31,598 nt of DNA. It comes from an uncultured Acetatifactor sp. Its GTDB lineage: Bacteria; Bacillota; Clostridia; Lachnospirales; Lachnospiraceae. The stretch covers positions 1 through 31,598 of the forward strand of contig CAJUQT010000047.1 of assembly GCA_910588225.1 (NCBI GenBank). The letters are read 5' to 3'. Positions within the stretch are counted from its first letter, which is position 1. Each line of letters starts with the position of its first letter. The notes under the pieces are model-generated. The model did no database searches, had not been told where the DNA came from, and saw only the letters and a list, made by a program, of their open reading frames with translations. Positions 8,466-16,433 of the stretch are shown here, piece by piece. The translations under genes were made by a program, and so were the position numbers.

Positions 8466-9434
8466 TCATTCCACATGCAGCGGCAAGCTTTGACACATTG
8501 ATTCCATAGGTTTCCAGGGAAGATATGCTGCTTTATTTTGCGTTTCCGCCCGATATTGGCTGGGTGTCATGGAAAACTGAGATTTGAACAGACGGTAAAA
8601 GGAAGGCAGATCCTTCATTCCGCATTCATATACAATCTGCTCATTTGTCAACTGCGTTTCTTTCAGCAGCCTGCAGGCCTGATTCAGGCGCACGCTGCGG
8701 AGGTATTCATGGAAATGTCCTCCTGTGTCCCGATGGAACAGTTTGCTGAGGTGGGATTTGCTGACAAAAAGGGAATCCGCAATTTTCTCAAGGGTCAGAT
8801 TCCGATCTGAATAATGTTCTGTTACGGTGCGCATGGCAGAAGACACAAGCATTCTGTCTTTCGGCTGCACAGGGCACAGACTGCGGGATTCCTCCAGGTA
8901 CCGCCCCATGGTAATCAGAAGTACTGTCAGATGTGATTTTACGACATCTTTCCATTCCGGATTTTTCTCCTGAATCTCGCTTTCCAGCATCTGATAGATG
9001 CGTTCCACATTTTCCAGGGAACGACTTTTCAAAGATACATGGGCTGTCAGGATATCCTCATCAAAGACACCATAGCAGTAACGGGGACTGGCGGGAGCTG
9101 AGAGCTCACCGGTGAACCAGTCTCCCACATCAAAAAGCAGGCTCCGTACGATGAACGGCTCTTCCCCCTTTTCTCTGAAATATCCATGGGGGACATCGGC
9201 ATTGATAATACAGACATTTCCTTTCCGGCATTGAAGCACTTTATTCCATGCACAGAGCACGCCGGATCCTTCCGCCACAATACTGATTTCCACAAATTCA
9301 TGAAAATGCAGATGAGACAGGGAAAAATCCGGACAAAACACCTTCTCACAACGGAAGGTATCCTGATAAATGGGGTTCTCCTTCAACCATTCGTCTTTGT
9401 TCTGTTTTATGGGCTGGCCATCAGGGTAAGTCAC
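8466..9434 (-). CDS. AraC-family regulator with N-terminal cupin sensor
   Basis: The protein has a cupin-type sensor domain (HLHFHEFVEISIV, then NADVPHGYF) and two C-terminal AraC helix-turn-helix units (LTLEKIADSLFVSKSHLSKLF and NEQIVYECGMKDLPSFYRLFK). The reading frame is open further upstream to a TTG at 9506, but AGGAGG with a six-base gap places the start at GTG 9434, giving 322 residues. This is preferred because the TTG has no ribosome binding site. It is the first gene of a minus-strand block with the corrinoid activator and methyltransferase, which it may control. A 10-bp inverted repeat lies about 70 bases upstream. The ligand is unknown. Confidence 0.85.
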   Translation of the reverse strand: MTYPDGQPIKQNKDEWLKENPIYQDTFRCEKVFCPDFSLSHLHFHEFVEISIVAEGSGVLCAWNKVLQCRKGNVCIINADVPHGYFREKGEEPFIVRSLLFDVGDWFTGELSAPASPRYCYGVFDEDILTAHVSLKSRSLENVERIYQMLESEIQEKNPEWKDVVKSHLTVLLITMGRYLEESRSLCPVQPKDRMLVSSAMRTVTEHYSDRNLTLEKIADSLFVSKSHLSKLFHRDTGGHFHEYLRSVRLNQACRLLKETQLTNEQIVYECGMKDLPSFYRLFKSQFSMTPSQYRAETQNKAAYLPWKPMESMCQSLPLHVE

Positions 9435-9504
9435 TTTTCTCCTCCTGCCACAAATACACGCTGTCATTCTCAGTTGGTTGAAATATTTCAGTTTCAGTGT
9501 ACGC

Positions 9505-9530
9505 AACAGTTCAGACAGTACTGAACTGTT
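9505..9530. promoter_or_regulatory. 10-bp perfect inverted repeat upstream of the AraC gene
   Basis: AACAGTTCAG (9505-9514), spacer ACAGTA, CTGAACTGTT (9521-9530). It is flanked by two direct copies of CAGTGTAC (9495-9502 and 9533-9540). No T run follows on either strand, so an operator is more likely than a terminator. Assignment to the AraC regulator is inference from position only. Confidence 0.5.
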
Positions 9531-9570
9531 ACCAGTGTACTACAAAAGAGAGGCAAATGTAATATGGTAA

Positions 9571-9753
9571 TATTGCCTTTTGGATGTGTTCCAGGAAACA
9601 ATACCATATAAAATGCGGGTTGCCGGGTTGGGTTTCAGTTTTGTGGGAATCCTTCCAGAAAACGATAAGTTTTATTTGCATAACAGGCAGATCTGGGCTA
9701 AAATAGTTTTAGAGCATGGATGTGTGATTGAAGAGTATGTGGTAAATGCCTGA
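9571..9753 (+). pseudogene. Short coding remnant or small ORF, unknown
   Basis: An open frame from 9571 to TGA at 9753, with an ATG at 9613 giving 46 residues. The composition looks protein-like (segments such as GILPENDKFYL and IWAKIVLEHGCVIEEYVV), but I do not recognise the family and there is no clear ribosome binding site. It may be the C-terminal end of a lost gene. The rest of the roughly 310-base gap between the AraC repeat and the deacetylase holds nothing else I can support. Confidence 0.3.
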
Positions 9754-9842
9754 CCAGTTTGCCGGACGGGGAGGATGGAGTTTGCGAAGCGATTTCTATA
9801 AACATTATTATAAAGCTGAAAAAGAAAGCGAGGGGTACCATT

Positions 9843-10682
9843 ATGGGAATTATTAGTATGCGGTTTCCGGAAGGAAAGAAAAGGGCGCTCACCTTGAGTT
9901 ATGACGACGGGGTGGAACAGGATGTGCGACTGATTGACATTATGAAAAAGCACGGTCTGAAGGGAACCTTTAACATCAGCAGCGGTCTGTATGTGCCGGA
10001 AGGAAAGATCTGGCCGGAGGGGACTATTCACAGGAGAATGTCTAAAAAGATGTGCCAGGAACTGTATGGGAACAGCGGTATGGAAGTGGCGGTTCATGGC
10101 CTGACCCATCCGTGGCTGGAGCAGCTGCCGGAAAATCTGTGTACCTATGAAGTCCTGCAGGACCGTATGAATCTGGAAGCAGAGTATGGCGGAATGATCC
10201 GGGGGATGGCGTATCCTTTCGGCACTTACAATGATTCTGTGGTGGATGTGCTGAAAAGGTGCGGTATCGCGTATTCCAGAACGGTGGAATCTACGGAGAA
10301 GTTCGACATTCCCACAGACTGGCTGAGAATGCCTGCCACCTGCCATCATAATAATCCAAGATTAATGGAACTGGCACAGAAATTTGTGGAAAATCCGTTC
10401 CCATCCGCACCGGGGCTCTTCTATCTGTGGGGCCACAGCTATGAATTTGAGGCCAATGATAACTGGCAGGTGATAGAAGAATTTGCAGAGTTCATGGGAA
10501 ATCGTGATGACATTTGGTACGCTGCCAACATTGAGATTTATGATTACATAGCCGCTTACCATCAGCTGATATTCAGTATGGATCAGAAGAAGGTTTACAA
10601 CCCTACTTATACTACACTGTATTTCAGGATGAATATGCATGATTACAGTGTGAAGCCGGGGGAGATGCTGCTCTGTGAATAG
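9843..10682 (+). CDS. Polysaccharide deacetylase family protein (NodB/CE4 fold)
   Basis: From the ATG at 9843 (GAGGGG at 9830-9835) the protein has 279 residues. The NodB motifs are present in order: TLSYDDG (17-23, metal-binding Asp pair 21-22), HGLTHP (85-90, metal-binding His pair H85/H89), and AYPFG (123-127). A late LWGHSYEF segment (195-202) supplies the usual catalytic His region. The family removes N-acetyl or related acyl groups from carbohydrate polymers. There is no signal peptide or membrane anchor, so a cytoplasmic role on small saccharides is more likely than cell-wall modification. The frame is open 28 codons further upstream but lacks a ribosome binding site there. A terminator lies about 55 bases downstream, suggesting a single-gene unit. 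Confidence 0.82.
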   Translation: MGIISMRFPEGKKRALTLSYDDGVEQDVRLIDIMKKHGLKGTFNISSGLYVPEGKIWPEGTIHRRMSKKMCQELYGNSGMEVAVHGLTHPWLEQLPENLCTYEVLQDRMNLEAEYGGMIRGMAYPFGTYNDSVVDVLKRCGIAYSRTVESTEKFDIPTDWLRMPATCHHNNPRLMELAQKFVENPFPSAPGLFYLWGHSYEFEANDNWQVIEEFAEFMGNRDDIWYAANIEIYDYIAAYHQLIFSMDQKKVYNPTYTTLYFRMNMHDYSVKPGEMLLCE

Positions 10683-10735
10683 ATTACAGTGAGGAATTGT
10701 CCAGGGTATTTTTGTATAATTCTTTGGGATAAAGG

Positions 10736-10775
10736 GAATCCGCGTTCAGGCCGACGTCTGAGGCGGATTCTTTTA
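10736..10775 (+). terminator. Rho-independent terminator after the deacetylase
   Basis: GAATCCGC (10736-10743) pairs with GCGGATTC (10763-10770), with an inner TTCAG/CTGA pairing, followed by TTTTAT. It is built like the tRNA terminator at 202. The remaining intergenic DNA up to the glycerate kinase start at 10993 shows no gene that I can support. Confidence 0.75.
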
Positions 10776-10992
10776 TGCGCAGGCCCGCAATGGGAAGGGT
10801 TCCCCCGGAGCGGCATACGGGCTGTGCGGTGAGCAGTGGAGAAGGGCATTCCGCTGCTCGATAGTACAGGTGTGCGCAGGGGAAATCATTCCATTACGTA
10901 ATTATGGAATCAGAGCAGAAATGTTCCGACCGGGAGGAAGTACGGGGTTAAATTGTAAAGTATATATTCTGATGGAAGAGGGATAGAAAGGA

Positions 10993-12117
10993 ATGAAAAT
11001 AGTAATTGCAATGGACTCATTTAAGGGCTGTATGACTTCCCTGGAAGCGGGAAATGCGGCGAAGGACGGGGCGAAGCGTGTATTCCCGGAAGCGGAGATT
11101 TTAGTCCGCCCCATGGCCGACGGTGGTGAGGGTACGGTGGAAGCGCTTACGCCGGGATTGGGAGGTGTGATTTGTACGGCAAAAGTCCAAGGCCCTCTGG
11201 GCAGGGAAGTGGACTGCAGGTATGGGATAGTGGAGCAGGAAAAGCTGGGAATCATTGAGATGGCCGGAGCGGCCGGAATCACACTGATAACGCCGAAGGA
11301 ACGCAATCCTATGGCCGCTTCCACCTATGGAGCGGGGCAGGTGATTCTGGAAGCTGTGAAGGCAGGCTGCAGACGCTTTCTGATGGGCATAGGCGGCAGC
11401 GCCACAAATGACGGAGGGCTGGGGATGCTGCGGGCATTCGGATATGAATTTGTCTGCGAGGAAGGCAATCTGGCGCAGAAGGCGTCGGATTTGGACAGGA
11501 TTGTGGAAATCAGGAGAGAAAAAGTGGTCCCGGAGCTGGAGGAATGTGTGTTTAGAGTGGCGTGCGATGTCACAAATCCGCTGTGCGGGCCTTCAGGGGC
11601 CAGCGCGGTATTCGGCCCCCAGAAAGGAGCCACGCCGGAGATGATCCGGCAGTTGGACCTGGGGCTGGAACATTTTGCGGAAGTGACGCGCAGGTTCTAT
11701 CCGGCTGCAGATGCCGCGGCGCCCGGGACAGGGGCGGCAGGAGGCCTGGGATTTGTCTTTCTGGCTTACACCAATGCGGTGCTGGAGCCCGGAATCAGGA
11801 TTGTGCTGGAAGAGACCCGGCTGGAAGACGACATAGCGCAGGCGGATATGGTGATTACCGGGGAAGGAAGGCTGGACGGACAGTCGGTGATGGGAAAGGC
11901 TCCTGTGGGCGTGGCCGGGCTGGCGAAAAAGTACGGGAAGAAAGTACTGGCCTTTTCCGGCAGTGTGGCGGAGGAGGCCAGAGCCTGCAACAAGGCTGGA
12001 ATCGACGCTTATTTCCCCATTCTCAGGGAGGTTGTCACACTGGAGGAGGCCATGGAAAAGGAAAGAGCACAGAAGAATATGCGGGATGCGGTGGAACAGG
12101 CCATGCGGCTGCTGTAA
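10993..12117 (+). CDS. garK: Glycerate kinase (GarK/GlxK family)
   Basis: The 374-residue protein matches the family-1 glycerate kinases, which phosphorylate D-glycerate with ATP (usually to 2-phosphoglycerate) and feed lower glycolysis. Visible signatures are the start IVIAMDSFKG, MADGGEGT (41-48), GGSATNDGGLGML (134-146), the ACDVTNPLCGP segment and GEGRLDGQS. Length is typical. It stands alone between two hairpin structures. Ribosome binding is probably GAGG near 10977, since AAAGGA sits too close to the ATG. Phosphorylation position cannot be read from sequence alone. Confidence 0.9.
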   Translation: MKIVIAMDSFKGCMTSLEAGNAAKDGAKRVFPEAEILVRPMADGGEGTVEALTPGLGGVICTAKVQGPLGREVDCRYGIVEQEKLGIIEMAGAAGITLITPKERNPMAASTYGAGQVILEAVKAGCRRFLMGIGGSATNDGGLGMLRAFGYEFVCEEGNLAQKASDLDRIVEIRREKVVPELEECVFRVACDVTNPLCGPSGASAVFGPQKGATPEMIRQLDLGLEHFAEVTRRFYPAADAAAPGTGAAGGLGFVFLAYTNAVLEPGIRIVLEETRLEDDIAQADMVITGEGRLDGQSVMGKAPVGVAGLAKKYGKKVLAFSGSVAEEARACNKAGIDAYFPILREVVTLEEAMEKERAQKNMRDAVEQAMRLL

Positions 12118-12181
12118 AATATCACTCTCCCGGAATGGCTAAAAATATCTGATAGAAAAGAAAAACAGGCAGGCACAGTGG

Positions 12182-12237
12182 CCGGATGAAACTGTGCGTC
12201 GTATCACAGGCAGACGCACAGTTTCAGATTTATCCGG
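12182..12237. terminator. Long stem-loop between convergent genes
   Basis: A 13-bp perfect stem GAAACTGTGCGTC (12188-12200) with GACGCACAGTTTC (12213-12225), extended by CCGGAT/ATCCGG outside. It lies between the glycerate kinase stop and the 3' end of the oppositely directed sigma chimera. It lacks a clean T run, so it is a probable rather than certain bidirectional terminator. Confidence 0.55.
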
Positions 12238-12267
12238 ACAGAAGCTCTATATTCCGATAATGGCAGT

Positions 12268-13035
12268 TCACGGAACATTTGTGGGGGCCAGATCTATGGG
12301 AATCTCATAGAGCACCTCATAGCTGTCATCTGTGATTTCGCCATAGGGGGATGATTTCATATTGCTGCGGATTATTTTCAGAGTCAGCCTTGTCCCCATG
12401 GTATCAGGTTTGGTATACCAGTATCCATTTACATCATTGTCTTCATAGGGATAGACGGTGTAATCGTTGTCCAGCTCATCTGACAGGATAAAGGTATAAT
12501 CATCCCCTGTGTGCCCGATGGTGGCGCAGTCAATGAACAGGGTCACATAGAGAGCTGATTCCCGGACACTCTTTAATGTGATGCTGTGCTCTCCGAATTC
12601 ATAGGTTCTGCCGATATCCCAGCTTCTGCTTGGAAAACAGGAGATTGGGGTAAAGGTGCTGGTGAAGCCGTCTCCGCCTTCCGCATAGAGTAGCTGAACA
12701 GTCAGTTCCTTTCCGATCAGGTCTTTGCCGTCCGCTTGTTCCAGATCGATGCAGTAGATAGCAGTCATTTTTGAAGCTTCCGCCGGATCATCGGAATAAA
12801 TCTGTGAATGCAGTCCTTTCGTGTATTCTGATCGGCAGATCACAGAGTCTCCTTTTGGCGGAATGGTATTCCATATGTCCAGCAGTACATCGTTTACACA
12901 TTCCTCCACATCCTGGGCTGAAGGCAGAATTCGTCCGGCAAAAGATTTCAGCAGTCTGCCATACCGGCAAATGATTTCGTCCAGTGCGGATTCTTTGCGT
13001 TCCGTAAGCAGCGTGATAATTTCAGTATCTTCCAT
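12268..13035 (-). pseudogene. ECF sigma factor front fused in frame to anti-sigma-like rear
   Basis: Residues 1-60 are a typical ECF sigma region 2 start (SALDEIICRYGRLLK, then DVEECVNDVLLDIWNTIPP). Just after IPP, where sigma factors of this group continue with region 2.4 and then sigma-4, the sequence changes to KGDSVICRSEYTKG. From there it resembles the extracytoplasmic rear of a DUF4179-type anti-sigma factor: beta-strand rich, no membrane segment, ending in YEIPIDLAPTNVP. Sigma-4, part of sigma-2 and the anti-sigma membrane part are missing. In this family the sigma and anti-sigma genes are adjacent, so one deletion between them explains the 255-residue ORF. ATG has a good ribosome binding site (AAAGGA). 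The product should not work as a sigma factor. The anti-sigma assignment is by general resemblance and genomic habit, so it is less certain than the sigma front. Confidence 0.7.
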
Positions 13036-13158
13036 GAGTTTTTCCTTTCGTTCATTATGACTGATTCGAGTGAAGCGCGCTCTATATAATAAATCGGAGA
13101 AAGGAAGGGATGCTTTCAGGAAAGTACGGAAAATTTTGAAGAGAGATTAGATTTATAC

Positions 13159-13186
13159 TTGACAAACATACTAACAGTATGATAAT
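13159..13186 (+). promoter_or_regulatory. Promoter of the TetR gene
   Basis: TTGACA at 13159-13164 and GATAAT at 13181-13186 with a 16-base spacer. The spacer is nearly filled by a palindromic operator. A GTG start with a GGGAGA ribosome binding site follows about 40 bases downstream. Confidence 0.7.
13167..13181. promoter_or_regulatory. TetR operator copy 1
   Basis: CATACTAACAGTATG, a 15-base palindrome between the -35 and -10 elements. The same half-sites recur at 13194. Position and repetition indicate autorepression by the adjacent TetR protein (inference). Confidence 0.7.
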
Positions 13187-13193
13187 GTTTAAA

Positions 13194-13208
13194 CATACTA
13201 TCGGTATG
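13194..13208. promoter_or_regulatory. TetR operator copy 2
   Basis: CATACTATCGGTATG, the same half-sites and three-base centre spacing as copy 1, starting 27 bases further on and just upstream of the ribosome binding site. Confidence 0.7.
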
Positions 13209-13225
13209 TATGAAGGGAGAAAGCA

Positions 13226-13879
13226 GTGTCCAGAAATAAGCATCCGGAAGAAACTGTCAATTTAATATTGAATGTGGCATTTAGGTTATTCATGGAGAAG
13301 GGGTATGAGCATACATCCATTCAGGATATCATTGAACGTCTGGGCGGCCTGAGTAAGGGGGCGATTTATCATCATTTTAAATCCAAAGAGGATATTCTGA
13401 CTGCCGTTATCGAGAGAATGACCGCGGAATCCAATCGGATGCTTGCGGTTGTCCGGGATCGGAACGATCTCAGCGGCAGGGAGAAAATGAAGGCAATTTT
13501 TAAAGAATCTGTCAATCGGCCCGTACAAAATGATATTTTTACGCTGGCACCGGACTTTTACAGTAATTCGAAGCTTTTAGTCAGTCTGCTGCATGATACC
13601 ATTGAAAATGCTGTGCCCAATTATATACTGCCTATTATAGAGCAGGGGATTGCCGACGGCTCTATTGAGACAGAGTATCCGCGGCAGCTGGCGGAGTTGG
13701 TTTTATTTGTGGCGAATATCTGGATGAATCCCATGGTATTTAAGGATTCCGCAGAAGAAGCTTACGGCAAATTTATGGTGTTTGCCCAAATGCTGGGGGG
13801 GCTTGGGCTGGATATTGTGGATGATGAAATATTGGGGAGACTACAGGAACTGGCGGTCATTTATCAGAAGAATAAGTAA
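13226..13879 (+). CDS. TetR/AcrR-family transcriptional regulator
   Basis: A 217-residue protein with the TetR N-terminal helix-turn-helix (about 10-60: VNLILNVAFRLF, then TSIQDIIERLG, GAIYHHFKSKEDIL). The C-terminal ligand-binding part is helical and not conserved enough to name a ligand. The start is GTG at 13226, set by GGGAGA a few bases upstream. Two matching palindromes overlap its promoter, and a further inverted repeat with the same CATAC/GTATG half-sites precedes the MFS exporter downstream. The regulator therefore probably represses itself and the exporter. Base composition is somewhat more AT-rich than the glycan genes. Confidence 0.9.
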   Translation: MSRNKHPEETVNLILNVAFRLFMEKGYEHTSIQDIIERLGGLSKGAIYHHFKSKEDILTAVIERMTAESNRMLAVVRDRNDLSGREKMKAIFKESVNRPVQNDIFTLAPDFYSNSKLLVSLLHDTIENAVPNYILPIIEQGIADGSIETEYPRQLAELVLFVANIWMNPMVFKDSAEEAYGKFMVFAQMLGGLGLDIVDDEILGRLQELAVIYQKNK

Positions 13880-14024
13880 ATGAAATCCGGGCAGTGGAGG
13901 AGAGGGGCCCGGAAATGCAGGGGCTGTCATGTGGGGAAATCCTTCTGCAGAATGTGGAAAAGGCTGATTTATACATGCTGCGTTCGGCAGAAGATTTTCT
14001 AAATGTGACAGTCCTGTATTTGGG

Positions 14025-14057
14025 ATTCATACATACCGCTGGAAGGTATGTATGAAT
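14025..14057. promoter_or_regulatory. 13-bp perfect inverted repeat ahead of the MFS gene
   Basis: ATTCATACATACC (14025-14037), a 7-base centre, GGTATGTATGAAT (14045-14057). It contains CATACC/GGTATG half-sites like the TetR operators but with wider spacing, and overlaps a possible TATAAT (14057-14062). The likely role is an exporter operator. A plain stem-loop is the alternative. The rest of the 289-base gap between the regulator and exporter genes shows no gene. Confidence 0.55.
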
Positions 14058-14168
14058 ATAATTATGACCACATTACAGGAAGTCAATGCCCTGTTGCCGG
14101 CATGCTTCAGTAAAAACCATGCCTTTTATAGTAACCGGAAGAAAAACAAAGCATAGGAGGTTTCAAAA

Positions 14169-15425
14169 ATGCATTCCAGATTATTTTCAAAAGATTTCAC
14201 ATTGGTTGTCGTTGGTCAGATTATTTCTCTGTTCGGCAATGCCGCCCTGAGATTTGTGCTGCCGTTGTATCTGCTGAATCTGACGGGTTCATCAGCCCTT
14301 TACGGGACCGTTACGGCATGTGCATTTATCCCGTCCATTCTATTGTCGCCGGTGGGCGGCATTGTGGCGGATCGAGTAAATAAGAGAAATATTATGGTGA
14401 TACTGGATTTCTTTACAGCGGCGGTGATACTTGCGTTTTCTCTGCTTATGCATACGGGAAATCTCATTGTGCTGCTGACGGTTACGCTGATGATTCTGTA
14501 TGGGATCGCAGGTGCGTATCAGCCGTCTGTGCAGGCAAGTATACCGGCACTGGTAAATCAGGAGCATGTTATGGCGGCAAATTCTGTCATTAATACCATC
14601 AGCTCCTTTTCGTCTCTGACAGGGCCCGTGCTTGGCGGGGTTCTGTACAGTGCATATGGACTCAGGCCTGTATTATGGGTTTGTATGGTTTGTTTTGTGC
14701 TGTCGGCAGTTATGGAGATTTTTATCAGAATTCCGTTTCAGAAGCAGGCTCCCGGTGACAGTATTAGGAAAATGGCAGGAGCTGATTTTGCGGAAAGCCT
14801 TCTGTTTATTCGAAAGAAGAAACCTGTTATCGGGAAAGTGCTTCTGGTTGTCTGTGGGATTAATTTATTTCTGTCCGCAATGATTATGGTGGCGCTGCCG
14901 TATCTGATTACAGAAATATTAGGCTTTGAAGCAGAACAGGCAAACAGACTGTGCGGTTATGCGGAAGGCGCACTGGCGGCGGGAGGATTGACAGGAGGAA
15001 TCTGCGCGGGCATTTTCGCGGGAAGATTGTCTATCCGGAAATCGGGGAATCTGGTAATTGCCTGCGCTATAAGTGTGTTTCCTGTGGGTGCTGCCCTGCT
15101 TCTTTTTTCATCGGGAATGATAAAGTATATCGTCATTACGGTATGTTGTTTTTGCATTATGGTGTTCTCAACTGTATTCAGCGTACAGATGATGTCCTTT
15201 GTTCAAAAGGAGACGCCACAGAATCTCATTGGAAAGGTGATTGCAGTCATTTTTACCGTTTCCATGTGTGCGCAGCCGCTGGGCAACGCATTATATGGTG
15301 TTCTGTTTGAGCTCTGTGAGGGAGCTGAAGCGGCGGTTGTTCTGTTTTCCGGCGTCATGTCGTTTGTGATTGCTGTCAGCGCCAGGAAAATTTTTGAAGT
15401 TTTTTCTTTTGAGAATGAAGGATAA
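14169..15425 (+). CDS. MFS exporter, DHA3/macrolide-efflux type
   Basis: A 418-residue integral membrane protein with about 12 hydrophobic segments and the MFS motif A between helices 2 and 3 (GGIVADRVNKR, 63-73). Further motifs such as AYQPSVQASIPALV and NSVINTISSFSSLTGPVLGG are typical of the MefA-like drug exporter group. It would export small molecules using the proton gradient. ATG follows AGGAGG at 14157-14162. It lies downstream of a TetR regulator with shared operator-like half-sites, the usual layout of an inducible efflux unit. The substrate is not predictable. Confidence 0.88.
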   Translation: MHSRLFSKDFTLVVVGQIISLFGNAALRFVLPLYLLNLTGSSALYGTVTACAFIPSILLSPVGGIVADRVNKRNIMVILDFFTAAVILAFSLLMHTGNLIVLLTVTLMILYGIAGAYQPSVQASIPALVNQEHVMAANSVINTISSFSSLTGPVLGGVLYSAYGLRPVLWVCMVCFVLSAVMEIFIRIPFQKQAPGDSIRKMAGADFAESLLFIRKKKPVIGKVLLVVCGINLFLSAMIMVALPYLITEILGFEAEQANRLCGYAEGALAAGGLTGGICAGIFAGRLSIRKSGNLVIACAISVFPVGAALLLFSSGMIKYIVITVCCFCIMVFSTVFSVQMMSFVQKETPQNLIGKVIAVIFTVSMCAQPLGNALYGVLFELCEGAEAAVVLFSGVMSFVIAVSARKIFEVFSFENEG

Positions 15426-15471
15426 CTGTTGCATGAAGCATCGGGTATCGTGATTTTGCTGAACAAATAAT

Positions 15472-15500
15472 TTGACAAAAGATGACCATAGCGGTAAGCT
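15472..15500 (+). promoter_or_regulatory. Possible promoter of the Fpg/Nei gene
   Basis: TTGACA (15472-15477) and TAAGCT (15495-15500) with a 17-base spacer, just ahead of GAGGAGGTG at 15509. The -10 match is poor. Confidence 0.4.
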
Positions 15501-15523
15501 TAAGGCGTGAGGAGGTGCGAAAA

Positions 15524-16312
15524 ATGCCAGAATTACCGGATTTGCAGGTTTTTTCTAAGAACTTAAGGAAGAGAATTGCTCGCAGGGAGATTGTTTCCGC
15601 AGAGGTATTGAACAGAAGCCGTGTGAATGTAGATGGAGATATCGTGAGAACAAAGCTTCTCCAGACAAGAATCGCGGATATTGTGAGGAAAGGTAAGGAG
15701 CTGTATTTTCAGTTGGAAAATGATGAGACTTTCAGTGTGCACCTTATGTTGAGCGGTAAATTTCATATCTGTGCGCCGGAGGAAGCAGCCGGGATTCCTT
15801 ATAAAATATTGTCCGTAGGCTTAGAAGGAGAAGAGATACTGGTAATCTCGGACCTTCAGAGTTTATGTAAGGTTACTTTTAACCCGATGGAAACAAATAC
15901 TCCGGATGCATTGGGAGAGAATTTTACGTTTACTTATCTGTTGAATGCAGTCAGGAGAAATCAGCGCAAGAATATAAAGGCTTTCTTGATCGACCAGAGT
16001 ATCATAAAGGGAATCGGCAATGCCTATGCGGACGAAATTCTCTGGAAAGCGAATATCTCACCGAAGTCAACGGCGGGGAAGATTCCGGAGGACAGACTGA
16101 ATGCGCTGTATACTGCTATCTCTGACGTGCTGAAAGATGCCGTTGCAAATATTGAAAGGATATCGCCGGACATTATCAGCGGCGAGGAGAGAAGCTTTTT
16201 AAGAGTACATAATTTCGGAAAAAAATATACCGATGAGGGCGACAGGATTCTCATTCAGAAGATTGCCGCCAAAACCACCTACTATACGGAAAGGCAGCAG
16301 CTGTTCTTATAA
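15524..16312 (+). CDS. Fpg/Nei-family DNA glycosylase, zinc-less finger type
   Basis: The 262-residue protein starts MPELPDLQ, the hallmark of formamidopyrimidine-DNA glycosylases, in which Pro after the initiator Met is the catalytic nucleophile and the next Glu is essential. Lys56 or Lys58 (VRKGKELYF) and the helix-two-turn-helix segment (SIIKGIGNAYADEILW, 159-174) are present. The C-terminal finger region (226-262) has no cysteine, so the usual four-Cys zinc site is replaced by a zinc-less hairpin ending KTTYYTERQQLF. The frame runs 14 codons further upstream, but GAGGAGGTG and the obligatory MPELP fix the start at 15524. The enzyme removes oxidised bases in base excision repair; oxidised pyrimidine versus purine preference is not clear. 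It follows the MFS gene but probably has its own promoter. Confidence 0.85.
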   Translation: MPELPDLQVFSKNLRKRIARREIVSAEVLNRSRVNVDGDIVRTKLLQTRIADIVRKGKELYFQLENDETFSVHLMLSGKFHICAPEEAAGIPYKILSVGLEGEEILVISDLQSLCKVTFNPMETNTPDALGENFTFTYLLNAVRRNQRKNIKAFLIDQSIIKGIGNAYADEILWKANISPKSTAGKIPEDRLNALYTAISDVLKDAVANIERISPDIISGEERSFLRVHNFGKKYTDEGDRILIQKIAAKTTYYTERQQLFL

Positions 16313-16433
16313 GAGAGGCAGCAGCCGTTATCATTTCCGTTCACTTTTGCATAGACGAAACCTTGTTGCATTTTTAAAGGAGCGCAGAGGAGAATAATTT
16401 GGTAAAAGGAGATTTCGACGAACAAATATGTAA

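Noticed and set aside
11562..12152. 196-codon plus-strand frame inside the glycerate kinase gene
   Set aside because: Gly/Arg-rich out-of-phase shadow of a well-supported gene.
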